This document shows positions 15,105-22,625 of a stretch of DNA of 25,982 nt, piece by piece. This DNA comes from Hyphomicrobiales bacterium. GTDB taxonomy: Bacteria > Pseudomonadota > Alphaproteobacteria > Rhizobiales > JAJFHR01. Below the pieces are notes generated by a model. It was not told the origin of the DNA. It was given only the letters and a program-made list of their open reading frames with translations, and did not search any database. Made by a program: the position numbers and the translations under genes. The stretch spans positions 1-25,982 of the forward strand of contig JAJFHR010000046.1 in the NCBI GenBank assembly GCA_021775515.1, written 5' to 3'. Numbering within the stretch: position 1 is the first letter of the stretch; every line of letters begins with the position of its first letter.

Positions 15105-15926
15105 ATGCGAAAAATCATGACCCTTGCCGGATTGGCCCTTGTTTCCTACGCACTGCTTGTGGCGGCTGTTTTTCTGTTTCAGCGCAAATTGCAGTATTTT
15201 CCTTCGCCAGATTATATTACGCCGGTCGAAGCCGGGTTGAAAAACGTTGATGAAGTTGTGCTTACAACGCCGGATTTAGAAAAACTTGTTGCCTGGCATA
15301 CGCCCGCATCGGCAGATATGCCGACGGTGTTGTATTTTCATGGCAACGGTGCGGGATTGATTGAGCGTGGCGAACGTATGGCAAAATATCAGGCGCGGGG
15401 GTTTGGGTTTTTCATCGCTGCCTACAGGAGTTATGCGGGCAGCAGCGGTTCGCCGAGCGAACGCGCCCTCATTTCTGATGCCCGTCTGGCCTATGAATTT
15501 CTTTTGAAAACCGGTGTCAGACCGGAAAATATCGTGTTATTCGGCGAAAGTCTCGGTACCGGCGTTGCTATTCAACTCGCCGCCACCGTAAAGGTTGGTG
15601 CGGTTATACTGGAAAGTCCATTTACCTCAGCGGTAGATGTCGGCAGCCTGAAATATCCGTTTTTGCCGGTGCGCTATTTGTTGAAGGACCAGTATCGTTC
15701 ATCCCAATTTATTGGCAAGGTGAAGGCGCCGGTGATGGTGGTTCACGGGGGTCTGGATCAGGTGATCCCGTCGGATATGGGCAAAAAATTATTTGAATTG
15801 GCAAACAAGCCCAAAGAATTTCTGTTTCTGCCGCAAGGCGGTCACAGCAATCTCGATCAATTTGGACTGGTGGCAAAAGTGCAGGAGTTTGTTTCCAAAT
15901 ATGTTACAGGCAAGAACCTGTTTTGA
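15105..15926 (+). CDS. Membrane-anchored alpha/beta hydrolase (BEM46/YfhR-like)
   Basis: A 273-residue serine hydrolase. The first 24 residues are a hydrophobic N-terminal anchor or signal (LAGLALVSYALLVAAVFLF), followed by QRKLQYFPSP, typical of the BEM46/YfhR group. The catalytic apparatus is complete: oxyanion motif YFHGNGAG near residue 77, nucleophile Ser149 in GESLG, Asp218 in HGGLDQVIP, and His247 in GGHSNL. It probably faces the periplasm or membrane surface and cleaves an ester or acyl substrate that is not identifiable. The ATG at 15105 has a poor ribosome binding site; the ATG at 15117 is an alternative. Bases 15230-15251 (residues about 42-49) are repeated exactly at 13550-13571. 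It converges with the TPR gene, with 11 bp between the stops. Confidence 0.88.
   Translation: MRKIMTLAGLALVSYALLVAAVFLFQRKLQYFPSPDYITPVEAGLKNVDEVVLTTPDLEKLVAWHTPASADMPTVLYFHGNGAGLIERGERMAKYQARGFGFFIAAYRSYAGSSGSPSERALISDARLAYEFLLKTGVRPENIVLFGESLGTGVAIQLAATVKVGAVILESPFTSAVDVGSLKYPFLPVRYLLKDQYRSSQFIGKVKAPVMVVHGGLDQVIPSDMGKKLFELANKPKEFLFLPQGGHSNLDQFGLVAKVQEFVSKYVTGKNLF
15230..15251. repeat. 22-bp exact direct repeat, copy 2 (inside the hydrolase gene)
   Basis: Same 22 bases as 13550-13571, here encoding EAGLKNVD in the hydrolase. The efflux gene lies wholly between the two copies. Confidence 0.75.
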
Positions 15927-15937
15927 ACCGGACAATT

Positions 15938-16873
15938 CTATAGTTTGGCTGCATCGGCTGGCACCGCGGAATTTGTCTGCAAATGGGCTGGACGCTCGCT
16001 GGCAAATTTCATTTTCGATTGAACCCGTTGGCGATTTGTTTGAGCAACAGCATACCCCGGTTTGAGCGCCAATGCCTTGTCATAATCAGCAAGGGCCAAT
16101 TCAAGACGATTGGCGCTCTCATAGGCTTTGCCGCGGTTTAAATGCGCCAGCGCCCAATTGGGTTTTAACTTGATCGCATTTGAAAAGCTTACAATTGATT
16201 TTTCAAAGTCCCCGCTGCGGGCGAGAGCGACGCCAAGACCATTGTGGGCCAGGGCATAGTTCGGATTGAGAGTAATGGCCTTTTCGTCGTTGATCTGAGC
16301 TTGTTTAAATTGGCCCTGTCGGCTCTGGAGAACGGCAAGATTATGGTAAATCTGAAAATTTGCCGGATTGAGTTTAATTGCTGTTTTAAAATCAGATTGA
16401 GCGGCCTCAATGTTGCCGAGCTTGCTGTACGTCAGGGCCCGGCTGTGAAAGGCATCGCCGTAAGAACTGTTGATGGCAATGGCTTTTTCATAGTCTGCTA
16501 ACGCCTTTGGGAAATTCCGTTGTTTTTGAAAAACGTCTCCACGATTGCGGTAGGCCTGGAAATAGTCGGGAACCAGAGATATTGCTTTATCAAAATCAAT
16601 AAGCGCGTTTCTCAATTGATTCCACCGCTTATAATATAGTCCGCGTTGATTATAGAGACTGGGATCGGATGGGTCGGCATTAATGCCCTGATTGAGTTGC
16701 TGGATCGATGTGAATTTGGATTTTGTTTCATACTGGGGATTGGCGGTGGATATGCCCGGCGTCTGTTCAGATACTGCGGATGGGGCAAGGCCGTCATCTC
16801 CATCGGTCTGACAACCTGCCAGGAACAACCCCAATGCTGGAATGATAAAGGCATTTATCCGTGAAAAATGCAT
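15938..16873 (-). CDS. TPR-repeat lipoprotein
   Basis: With the ATG at 16873 this is a 311-residue protein with a lipoprotein signal: basic start, hydrophobic stretch FIIPALGLF, and lipobox LAGC with Cys21. It should therefore be lipid-anchored in the periplasm. The mature part has about six tandem 34-residue TPR units (first starting around LYNQRGLYYKRWNQL, last around AHLNRGKAYESANRLELALADYDKALALKP), a protein-protein interaction scaffold. The frame extends to an ATG at 16936 with GGATCAA before it, but that start would place 21 residues ahead of the signal peptide, so I prefer 16873 even though its own ribosome site is weak. It is similar in layout to NlpI-type scaffolds, though orthology is not shown. 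Confidence 0.86.
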   Translation of the reverse strand: MHFSRINAFIIPALGLFLAGCQTDGDDGLAPSAVSEQTPGISTANPQYETKSKFTSIQQLNQGINADPSDPSLYNQRGLYYKRWNQLRNALIDFDKAISLVPDYFQAYRNRGDVFQKQRNFPKALADYEKAIAINSSYGDAFHSRALTYSKLGNIEAAQSDFKTAIKLNPANFQIYHNLAVLQSRQGQFKQAQINDEKAITLNPNYALAHNGLGVALARSGDFEKSIVSFSNAIKLKPNWALAHLNRGKAYESANRLELALADYDKALALKPGYAVAQTNRQRVQSKMKFASERPAHLQTNSAVPADAAKL

Positions 16874-17071
16874 GAGCGTTTGGTGCCTATTTGCTGCAAT
16901 GGCGATGTGCTGTGCATAAACTGACGCAAGATCCATTTGATCCGCGAAAGATTACCAATTAATAAAAGCACAAATAGGGCTGAATAGTCTTGAGAAATCT
17001 GAAAATTTTTCAACAGGCCTATGCGCATGGCTGATGCGAACGACTAGTTGCTAAAAATATGCAGACAAAGA

Positions 17072-17299
17072 CTAACGGCGTGGTTTTGGCATCGGGAGCA
17101 AACCCTCACGCTGCATACGCTTGCGTGCGAGTTTACGGGCACGGCGAATGGCCTCAGCCTTTTCGCGGGCTTTCTTTTCGGATGGCTTTTCGAAATGATT
17201 ACGAAGTTTCATTTCACGGAAGATGCCTTCACGCTGCATCTTCTTTTTAAGCGCTTTCAGAGCTTGGTCGACATTATTGTCACGTACTAAAACTTGCAC
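17072..17299 (-). CDS. rpsU: 30S ribosomal protein S21
   Basis: A 75-residue basic protein matching bS21, which sits near the mRNA exit/anti-Shine-Dalgarno region of the 30S subunit. Recognised by VLVRDNNVDQALKALKKKMQREG at the start, the KLRNHFEKPSEKKAREK middle and the Arg/Lys-rich tail. The start is a GTG at 17299 with GGGAATA about eight bases upstream, consistent with other alphaproteobacterial S21 proteins that begin MQVLVRDNN. It stands alone downstream of purEK with a 189-bp gap containing a strong hairpin. Confidence 0.95.
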   Translation of the reverse strand: MQVLVRDNNVDQALKALKKKMQREGIFREMKLRNHFEKPSEKKAREKAEAIRRARKLARKRMQREGLLPMPKPRR

Positions 17300-17407
17300 G
17301 AGCTATTCCCGTTCTTCAAATCGTTCGATTGTTAGCAGTAATTTAGTGCCATCAATGTGCAAACGATTAACACATTAATGAATGCCCCCAAAAGAGGCTC
17401 ACGAACA

Positions 17408-17424
17408 GGGGTTTATCAAACCCC
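17408..17424 (-). terminator. Strong hairpin between purK and rpsU
   Basis: GGGGTTT (17408-17414) and AAACCCC (17418-17424) form a perfect seven-base stem with a three-base loop. It lies 65 bp after the purK stop and about 108 bp before rpsU, on the strand of both. There is no immediate T-run; TTTT comes 12 bases later. It could be a weak terminator for purEK or a processing/leader structure of rpsU. Confidence 0.38.
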
Positions 17425-17488
17425 AGGCTGGTTGTCTACTCTTACGCGAGAATTCTTAAGAAAATACCTAATAAGAAAGATTAACAGG

Positions 17489-18607
17489 CTAGTTTCTCGA
17501 GGTTTTATCGGGTTTTTTCGGCATAATCTGGTTTACATGGCCCATTTTGCGGCCCGGGCGTACATTTAACTTGCCATAAAGGTGAAGGTTACAGTCGGCG
17601 CGGGCGGCATATTGCGGCCATTGATGAAAATCTTCACCGATAAGATTCTTCATTTTAGCGTCCGAATGCCTGGCAGCATCTCCCAACGGCCAGCCGCAGA
17701 TGGCCCGAATATGCTGCTCAAATTGATCCGTATTGCAGGCATCTTGTGTCCAGTGGCCGGAATTATGGACCCGGGGGGCGATTTCGTTAACATAAAGAGG
17801 ATCATGAGCGGAGCTGTTGCAGACAAACATTTCCACGCCCAAAATCCCGACATATTCCAGTGATTCGGCAATTTTCCGGGCAAACTCCAAGGCTTTGTTT
17901 TGCGTGTCTGCAGAAATATCGGCCGGGACCAGAGTTTCATCCAGAATATGATTGTGGTGGCGGTTTTCACCAGGATCATAGGCCACCATATCGCCTGTTT
18001 GTGACCGGGCTATAATCACGGAAATTTCGCGCTCAAAAGGTATAAAGGCTTCCAAAATCGCTGGAACACCGCTAATTTTTTTCCAGGCACCAGAAATATC
18101 ATCGGGTTTTTTTATAACGGCCTGACCTTTGCCGTCATAACCTAGACGACAGGCTTTTAACACGGACGGGGTGCCTATTTTGCTGATTGCCTCTTGCAGG
18201 TCTTCAATGCTGGCAATTGATGCATAAGCAGCGGTAGGGATTGAAGCTGCGGCAAGAAACCGGCGTTCGGCCAGGCGGTCTTGAGCCACGCTCAAGGCTT
18301 GCTCATTGGGATAGAGTGGAATTCTTGAGCTTAAAAAGGCTGCCGTATCGGCTGGCACATTCTCAAATTCATACGTTATTACATCAGTGTGGCGGGCAAA
18401 TTCAGCCAGGGCTTTTTCATCATCATACTCAGCAGAATATGATTTAGCCGCTACCTTAAAGGCCGGGCTGTTGGCATCCGGGCAGAATATATGGATATTA
18501 AAGCCCAAGCGGCTGGCGGCCAGCGCCAGCATTCGGCCCAGTTGCCCACCGCCTAAAATGCCGATTGTCGAGCCGGGGGGGAGGGTCGTGATGGACTTAT
18601 TCATCAT
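17489..18607 (-). CDS. purK: 5-(carboxyamino)imidazole ribonucleotide synthase
   Basis: PurK uses ATP and bicarbonate to convert AIR to N5-CAIR in purine synthesis. The 372-residue frame shows the ATP-grasp protein order. GILGGGQLGRMLALAA at the N-terminus is the nucleotide-fold loop. DVITYEFENVP, LKACRLGYDGKGQ (ATP-binding loop) and EFEREISVI-like IPFEREISVI come next. The metal and ATP site FVCNSS..YVNEIAPRVHNSGHWT and the ending HLYGKLNVRPGRKMGHVN complete it. I chose the ATG at 18607, which overlaps the purE stop (ATGATGAATAA), giving an 11-base overlap and translational coupling; the longer frame from 18643 would overlap purE by 47 bases. Length agrees with the 355 residues of E. coli PurK. 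Confidence 0.95.
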   Translation of the reverse strand: MMNKSITTLPPGSTIGILGGGQLGRMLALAASRLGFNIHIFCPDANSPAFKVAAKSYSAEYDDEKALAEFARHTDVITYEFENVPADTAAFLSSRIPLYPNEQALSVAQDRLAERRFLAAASIPTAAYASIASIEDLQEAISKIGTPSVLKACRLGYDGKGQAVIKKPDDISGAWKKISGVPAILEAFIPFEREISVIIARSQTGDMVAYDPGENRHHNHILDETLVPADISADTQNKALEFARKIAESLEYVGILGVEMFVCNSSAHDPLYVNEIAPRVHNSGHWTQDACNTDQFEQHIRAICGWPLGDAARHSDAKMKNLIGEDFHQWPQYAARADCNLHLYGKLNVRPGRKMGHVNQIMPKKPDKTSRN

Positions 18608-19097
18608 CACTTGGAAATTCTTTGACGGCATTTGTCTGGTCAAGGCGCCACTGGGTCAGGCGACCGGAGAGTTCCGTATCACTTAAGGCAAGAATACCAG
18701 CAGCCATAAGTGCAGCATTAACCGCTCCGGCACGGCCGATAGCCAAGGTTCCTACCGGAACGCCGGCGGGCATTTGCACAATGGAATGAAGGCTGTCTGC
18801 TCCACTCATGGCATCACTTTTAATGGGCACGCCCAGCACCGGTAAAATTGTCATAGCCGCAGTCATCCCGGGCAAATGGGCAGCACCGCCTGCCCCGGCA
18901 ATTATTACCTTTAGGCCTCTTTCCTGCGCCATTTTGCCAAACTCGTACAATCTATCGGGGGTGCGGTGGGCTGAAACAATTCGGGTTTCGTATGCGATGT
19001 TAAGAGCCTCTAGGGTTTGCGCAGCATGACGCATTGTGGGCCAGTCTGATTGACTGCCCATGATGATCGCTACGAGGGGAGGTGCTGCTGCTGCCAT
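18597..19097 (-). CDS. purE: N5-CAIR mutase, class I PurE
   Basis: PurE converts N5-CAIR to CAIR, the step after PurK. The 166-residue protein has the class I signature: MGSQSDWPTM (residues 13-22, phosphate/AIR binding), the SAHRTP motif with His44, AGGAAHLPGMTAA, and IVQMPAGVPVGTLAIG. The presence of PurK next door agrees with the bacterial (class I) pathway rather than the animal class II form. Its last codons overlap the first codons of purK. The start is the ATG at 19097 with AGG a few bases upstream. It is divergent from the diguanylate cyclase gene, with 244 bp between the two starts. Confidence 0.96.
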   Translation of the reverse strand: MAAAAPPLVAIIMGSQSDWPTMRHAAQTLEALNIAYETRIVSAHRTPDRLYEFGKMAQERGLKVIIAGAGGAAHLPGMTAAMTILPVLGVPIKSDAMSGADSLHSIVQMPAGVPVGTLAIGRAGAVNAALMAAGILALSDTELSGRLTQWRLDQTNAVKEFPSDDE

Positions 19098-19284
19098 ATC
19101 ATTGCCTGGTTTGTGTGGTTAGGAAATAATTCAGTGGTGATGAATAATGCTTTGGGTATTGGTTTAAAAGAATTACCCGGAGTTGTCATGCCGGAGTTTG
19201 AAGAACCGCGGATTATAGGCAAGAGTTTCGTGGGTGCAAGTGCGCCCGTCTTTTTCTGTTCTTCGAATGTGACGCTTTAGGAGT

Positions 19285-19290
19285 TATACT
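19285..19290 (+). promoter_or_regulatory. Candidate -10 element for the diguanylate cyclase gene
   Basis: TATACT (five of six matches to TATAAT) lies 52 bp before the ATG at 19342. Only a poor -35 (TTCGAA at 19262-19267, 17 bp spacer) precedes it, so the call is tentative. Confidence 0.3.
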
Positions 19291-19341
19291 GGCCTGTCGA
19301 ATCAACGATCTATAGAGCTGACCTAAACACAGGTGGACCAT

Positions 19342-20064
19342 ATGAATACGGTACAATCAGGCAGAGCGGTTAGCGGTTCAGCGGTTTCCAAGCCGCGTGG
19401 AAAGGCGCCGAGACGGGCCGAGGGGTTGGTGCGGCGCCAGGATTTGGCGACCAATGTTGCTGCAAATATTCCCGATGGGGAACTGACCCCCAATGTGCAG
19501 TCTGCTGTTCAGGTTCTTATGGCCGAGGTCGACCGCCTTAAACAGGAGCTTGTGCACAGCCAGCAAATGGTTGAAGAACTTGAATATATTGCCGATGAAG
19601 ATCCTCTTGTAAAAGTTCTCAACCGCCGTGCGTTTGACCGCGAACTGACCCGGGCTTTGGCCTATGCGCAACGTTACGGGATGATGGCAAGCTTCATTTA
19701 TATTGATCTCAATAATTTCAAGCAGGTTAACGATAAATTCGGCCATGCCGCGGGCGATGCCGTGCTCAAGTTTGTTGGCGAAATTCTGACGGAAAACGTA
19801 CGGAGTTCCGATATTGTCGGTCGGCTGGGCGGAGATGAATTTGGTGTGATTCTCGTACATGCGGATGGCGTGGTTGCGGACATGAAAATGGAAGATTTGG
19901 TGGCAAAAATATCAGCCAAACCGGTAATCTTCGAGGGTACCGACATTATTGTGAGTATCTCGGCGGGAAGCGCAATGTTTGAGGCCGAAGATGATGCCGG
20001 CAGTCTGGTGATGCGGGCTGATAAGGCGATGTATGACACTAAAAACGGCTTAAAGGCTTCTTAG
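19342..20064 (+). CDS. GGDEF-domain diguanylate cyclase
   Basis: A 240-residue cytoplasmic protein that should make cyclic di-GMP from two GTP. The active-site loop GGDEF (residues 163-167) is intact, and the product-inhibition site RxxD (RSSD, 154-157) is at the correct five-residue spacing, so it should be feedback-inhibited. The substrate-side NRRAFDREL and YIDLNNFKQVND segments are also present. The N-terminal 50 residues are basic and probably disordered (APRRAEGLVRRQD). They are followed by a short coiled coil (AEVDRLKQELVHSQQMVEEL) that could pair monomers. There is no membrane segment and no EAL or sensor domain. The ATG at 19342 is placed by AGGTGG five bases upstream; that site contains the GTG at 19333, which is therefore unlikely to be the start. 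Confidence 0.92.
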   Translation: MNTVQSGRAVSGSAVSKPRGKAPRRAEGLVRRQDLATNVAANIPDGELTPNVQSAVQVLMAEVDRLKQELVHSQQMVEELEYIADEDPLVKVLNRRAFDRELTRALAYAQRYGMMASFIYIDLNNFKQVNDKFGHAAGDAVLKFVGEILTENVRSSDIVGRLGGDEFGVILVHADGVVADMKMEDLVAKISAKPVIFEGTDIIVSISAGSAMFEAEDDAGSLVMRADKAMYDTKNGLKAS

Positions 20065-20145
20065 TACCGATGCAAAAGCGCCCCTGATATGCGGTTTTAG
20101 CTGGATTTTGTCTGCGTTTCTTCTGCCTGTAAACGGCAAGAGAAT

Positions 20146-20352
20146 TCAGGCGATAATATCCGGCAGCAAGTCATCTTCAAGCTTCAAAATTGTGTCTTTT
20201 AAATGAAGCTTTTTCTTTTTATAGCGCTTGATTGTGAACCGGTCGGTATTGCCGCTATTTTCCAGCTCCTGTAAAATTTCATCAATTTCCCGGTGCTCTT
20301 GTTTGAGTACTAAAATTCGGGTCTGCAATTCTTCAGGGCTCATTTCAGTCAT
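20146..20352 (-). CDS. YdcH/DUF465-family small protein
   Basis: A 68-residue charged, helical protein of the YdcH (DUF465) family: MTEMSPEELQTRILVLKQEH, REIDEILQELENSG, then RYKKKKLHLKDTILKLEDD. This pattern of two helices with a conserved KKKKLHLKD segment defines the family. The function is not established. A near-perfect ribosome binding site (GAGGAGG at 20361-20367) sits eight bases before the ATG at 20352 and rules out the longer frame from 20415. It converges with the diguanylate cyclase gene and is divergent from a second member of the same family. Confidence 0.88.
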   Translation of the reverse strand: MTEMSPEELQTRILVLKQEHREIDEILQELENSGNTDRFTIKRYKKKKLHLKDTILKLEDDLLPDIIA

Positions 20353-20550
20353 ATTTCCAACCTCCTCAACAGAGCGGAATTGGCCAATTATGTGCCTCCT
20401 GCGAGCTTTCGGCAAGCTTCTAACGATAAAAAATATCTGGAGTTAATTTAGTATTAACGTCAAAGGGAGGCGGAAAATTAGCGATTTTTTGCGCAATAAT
20501 GTCCCCAGAAAAAGATTTGATCAAAATTTTTGCCGCCGACATTCGACAAA

Positions 20551-20579
20551 TTGTCACAATTGTGAGACACTACTGTTAT
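20551..20579 (+). promoter_or_regulatory. Sigma-70-type promoter with an internal palindrome, upstream of the second YdcH gene
   Basis: TTGTCA (20551-20556; five of six matches) and TGTTAT (20574-20579; four of six) are spaced by exactly 17 bp. Transcription would start near 20586, about 23 bp before the ATG at 20609. A perfect 12-bp palindrome, TCACAATTGTGA (20554-20565), overlaps the -35 box and spacer. A further GACAA-A-TTGTC dyad (20545-20555) overlaps its left side, so a repressor could block this promoter. Confidence 0.5.
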
Positions 20580-20608
20580 TCATTTCCAAGAATCATGGAG
20601 GTTGATAA

Positions 20609-20791
20609 ATGACGGAATCGGCGCAGTTAACACAGTTGACCGATCAACATCGTACGCTTGAGATGCAGATAGCGGAAGAATTGGCGAGGCCCATGGCGGA
20701 TAGCCTCAAAATTTCGAAACTCAAGCGCGAAAAGCTCCGTTTGAAAGAAGAAATATCGATAATGGGGATAAGTACCAAAGAGGTTGCTTGA
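20609..20791 (+). CDS. YdcH/DUF465-family small protein, second copy
   Basis: A 60-residue charged helical protein: an N-terminal helix with LTDQHRTLEMQIAEELARP, then SLKISKLKREKLRLKEEI, matching the YdcH/DUF465 helix pattern with a KREKLRLK segment equivalent to the KKKKLHLKD of its neighbour. The ATG at 20609 is preceded by GGAGG (20598-20602), a strong site. It is transcribed away from the 68-residue relative at 20146-20352, with 256 bp between the two starts. The function is unknown. Confidence 0.85.
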   Translation: MTESAQLTQLTDQHRTLEMQIAEELARPMADSLKISKLKREKLRLKEEISIMGISTKEVA

Positions 20792-20801
20792 TGCTTTAAA
20801 A

Positions 20802-20843
20802 GCGGCGGTGAGCCTTAGAATTAACTAATACCAGTCCCGCCGC
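20802..20843 (-). terminator. GC-rich inverted repeat between convergent genes
   Basis: GCGGCGG (20802-20808) and CCGCCGC (20837-20843) can pair across a 28-base loop, in the 55-bp gap between the YdcH stop and the acyl-CoA ligase stop. On - the stem is followed by TTTT, so it may end the ligase transcript. The long loop weakens the call. Confidence 0.4.
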
Positions 20844-20846
20844 CTT

Positions 20847-22475
20847 CTAAAGATTGTCAGTAATTTCGCGCAGTTTGAACTTTTGCACTTTGCCGGTGGA
20901 CGTTTTTGGTAAATCGGTGAAGATTATGGTTTTGGGGCATTTGTAGTGCGCCAGATTACTGCGGCAAAATTCTATAATTTCCTGCTCAGTGACAGCGGGT
21001 GCGCCCGCCTTTAATGTCACGAATGCACAAGGGGTTTCTCCCCATTTTTCATCAGGCCGGGCAACGACAGCAGCTTCCAGCACGTCAGGGTGCATGTATA
21101 GGGTGTTTTCTACTTCGATGGAGGATATGTTCTCTCCACCGGAGATAATAATGTCTTTTGACCTGTCCTTGAGTTGGATATAGCCATCTTCGTGCCACAC
21201 ACCGAGGTCACCGGAGTGAAACCAGCCGCCTTTGAAACTTTCCTCGGTAGCGGCCGGGTTTTTGAGATATCCCTTCATTACCACGTTGCCCTGGAACATA
21301 ACTTCGCCGATTACTTCACCGTTGCGGGGTACTTCTTCCAGAGTATCCGGATCGCGGACGGATAATCCTTGCAAAACCGGGTAGCTGACACCTTGGCGAG
21401 CCTTTATTGCTGCACGTTCGGTTGCCTCCAGGTCATTCCATTCCTCATGCCAGGCATTAATCGCGGCGGGACCATAGGTTTCTGTTAAGCCATAGACGTG
21501 GATGACATCAAATCCGGCATCTTCCATTGCCTGCAGCGTTGCTGCCGGCGGCGGGGCGGCGGCGGTAAAAAACGTGGTGCGATTGTTTAGTTGGGTAATT
21601 TCATCGTCCCTGGCATTGACCATTATGTTCATAACGATCGGAGCGCCGCACATATGTGTGACATTATGCTTGGCGCAGGCAGCAAAAATATCTCCAGCGG
21701 TTATTCTTCTCAGGCAAACATGAGTTCCTGCGACGATCGATATTGACCAGGTGAAACACCAGCCATTGCAATGAAACATTGGCAGTGTCCACAAATAGCG
21801 AGAGTGTTGTGGCATTGAGGCTGTTACAACATTGCCCATGGCCAAGAGGTAGGCGCCACGATGATGGTAGACGACACCTTTTGGATTTCCCGTAGTTCCG
21901 GATGTATAGTTGAGCGAAATTGCCTGCCATTCGTCTTGCGGCAACGACCAGCTAAAATCGGGCTCTCCTTCGTTTAAAAAAGTTTCGTAGTCAATTTCGC
22001 CAATGAGATCTCCGCCTTCGTATTCGCTATCGTCAATATCGATAACAATCGGCTTTGCACTGCATTGGGCCAGTGCCTGAGCCATCAGGGATGAAAATTC
22101 ACGATCGACAATAACGGCCTTGGCTTCGCCGTGATCAAGGATGAAGGCGAGGGTGGCTGCATCCAACCTGGTGTTAAGTGTATTGAGCACCGCTCCGGCC
22201 ATCGGCACGCCATAATGGGCCTCAAGCATTTCAGGAATATTTGGGGCAATGATGGCAACAGTATCGCCTTGTTTAAGTCCGCGTTTGGCCAGGGCAGAAG
22301 CCAGTTTTATGCAGCGTGCATAGGTCTCTTTATAGGTGTAGGTACGCTTGCCGTGAATTACCGAGAGATTATCCGGGTAGACTTGGGCTGCACGTTGCAA
22401 AAAAGACAGCGGTGAGAGTGATTGATAGTTAGCCGGATTTTTTTCCAAATGATCGTCATAAATATTTGCCACCAT
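20847..22475 (-). CDS. Acyl-CoA ligase (AMP-forming), DmdB-like clade
   Basis: A 542-residue ligase of the ANL superfamily that activates a carboxylic acid with ATP and joins it to CoA. The phosphate loop TSGTTGNPKG lies at residues 191-200. The substrate-pocket segment LPMFHCNGWCFTW is at 231-243, with Trp239. The adenine motif YGLTETYGP is present, and the catalytic Lys529 lies in TSTGKVQKFK. The HCNGW pocket and overall length of about 540 resemble the medium-chain/methylmercaptopropionate group that includes DmdB of marine Roseobacters, but this is recall, and the true substrate may be a short or medium fatty acid. No dmdA, dmdC or dmdD gene is in the window. The ATG at 22475 has AAGGGC eight bases upstream. 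Confidence 0.88.
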   Translation of the reverse strand: MVANIYDDHLEKNPANYQSLSPLSFLQRAAQVYPDNLSVIHGKRTYTYKETYARCIKLASALAKRGLKQGDTVAIIAPNIPEMLEAHYGVPMAGAVLNTLNTRLDAATLAFILDHGEAKAVIVDREFSSLMAQALAQCSAKPIVIDIDDSEYEGGDLIGEIDYETFLNEGEPDFSWSLPQDEWQAISLNYTSGTTGNPKGVVYHHRGAYLLAMGNVVTASMPQHSRYLWTLPMFHCNGWCFTWSISIVAGTHVCLRRITAGDIFAACAKHNVTHMCGAPIVMNIMVNARDDEITQLNNRTTFFTAAAPPPAATLQAMEDAGFDVIHVYGLTETYGPAAINAWHEEWNDLEATERAAIKARQGVSYPVLQGLSVRDPDTLEEVPRNGEVIGEVMFQGNVVMKGYLKNPAATEESFKGGWFHSGDLGVWHEDGYIQLKDRSKDIIISGGENISSIEVENTLYMHPDVLEAAVVARPDEKWGETPCAFVTLKAGAPAVTEQEIIEFCRSNLAHYKCPKTIIFTDLPKTSTGKVQKFKLREITDNL

Positions 22476-22625
22476 GCCGTTAGCCCTTATTGCTTTTTGT
22501 TAGAAGTCTGTTTGACCGCCAATTTAGCTAATTGTTTCAAACTATGCAATTTTCAATTGTGCGGTGCAGCATATTGAGAAATCAGCGCGGGAAACCGGAA
22601 ATTTACCTATAGCCTGAAAAATGGA

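Noticed and set aside
19140..19280. 46-codon + strand frame before the diguanylate cyclase
   Set aside because: It has a poorly spaced ribosome site and no recognisable pattern, it overlaps the likely promoter, and its longer form runs into purE on the other strand.
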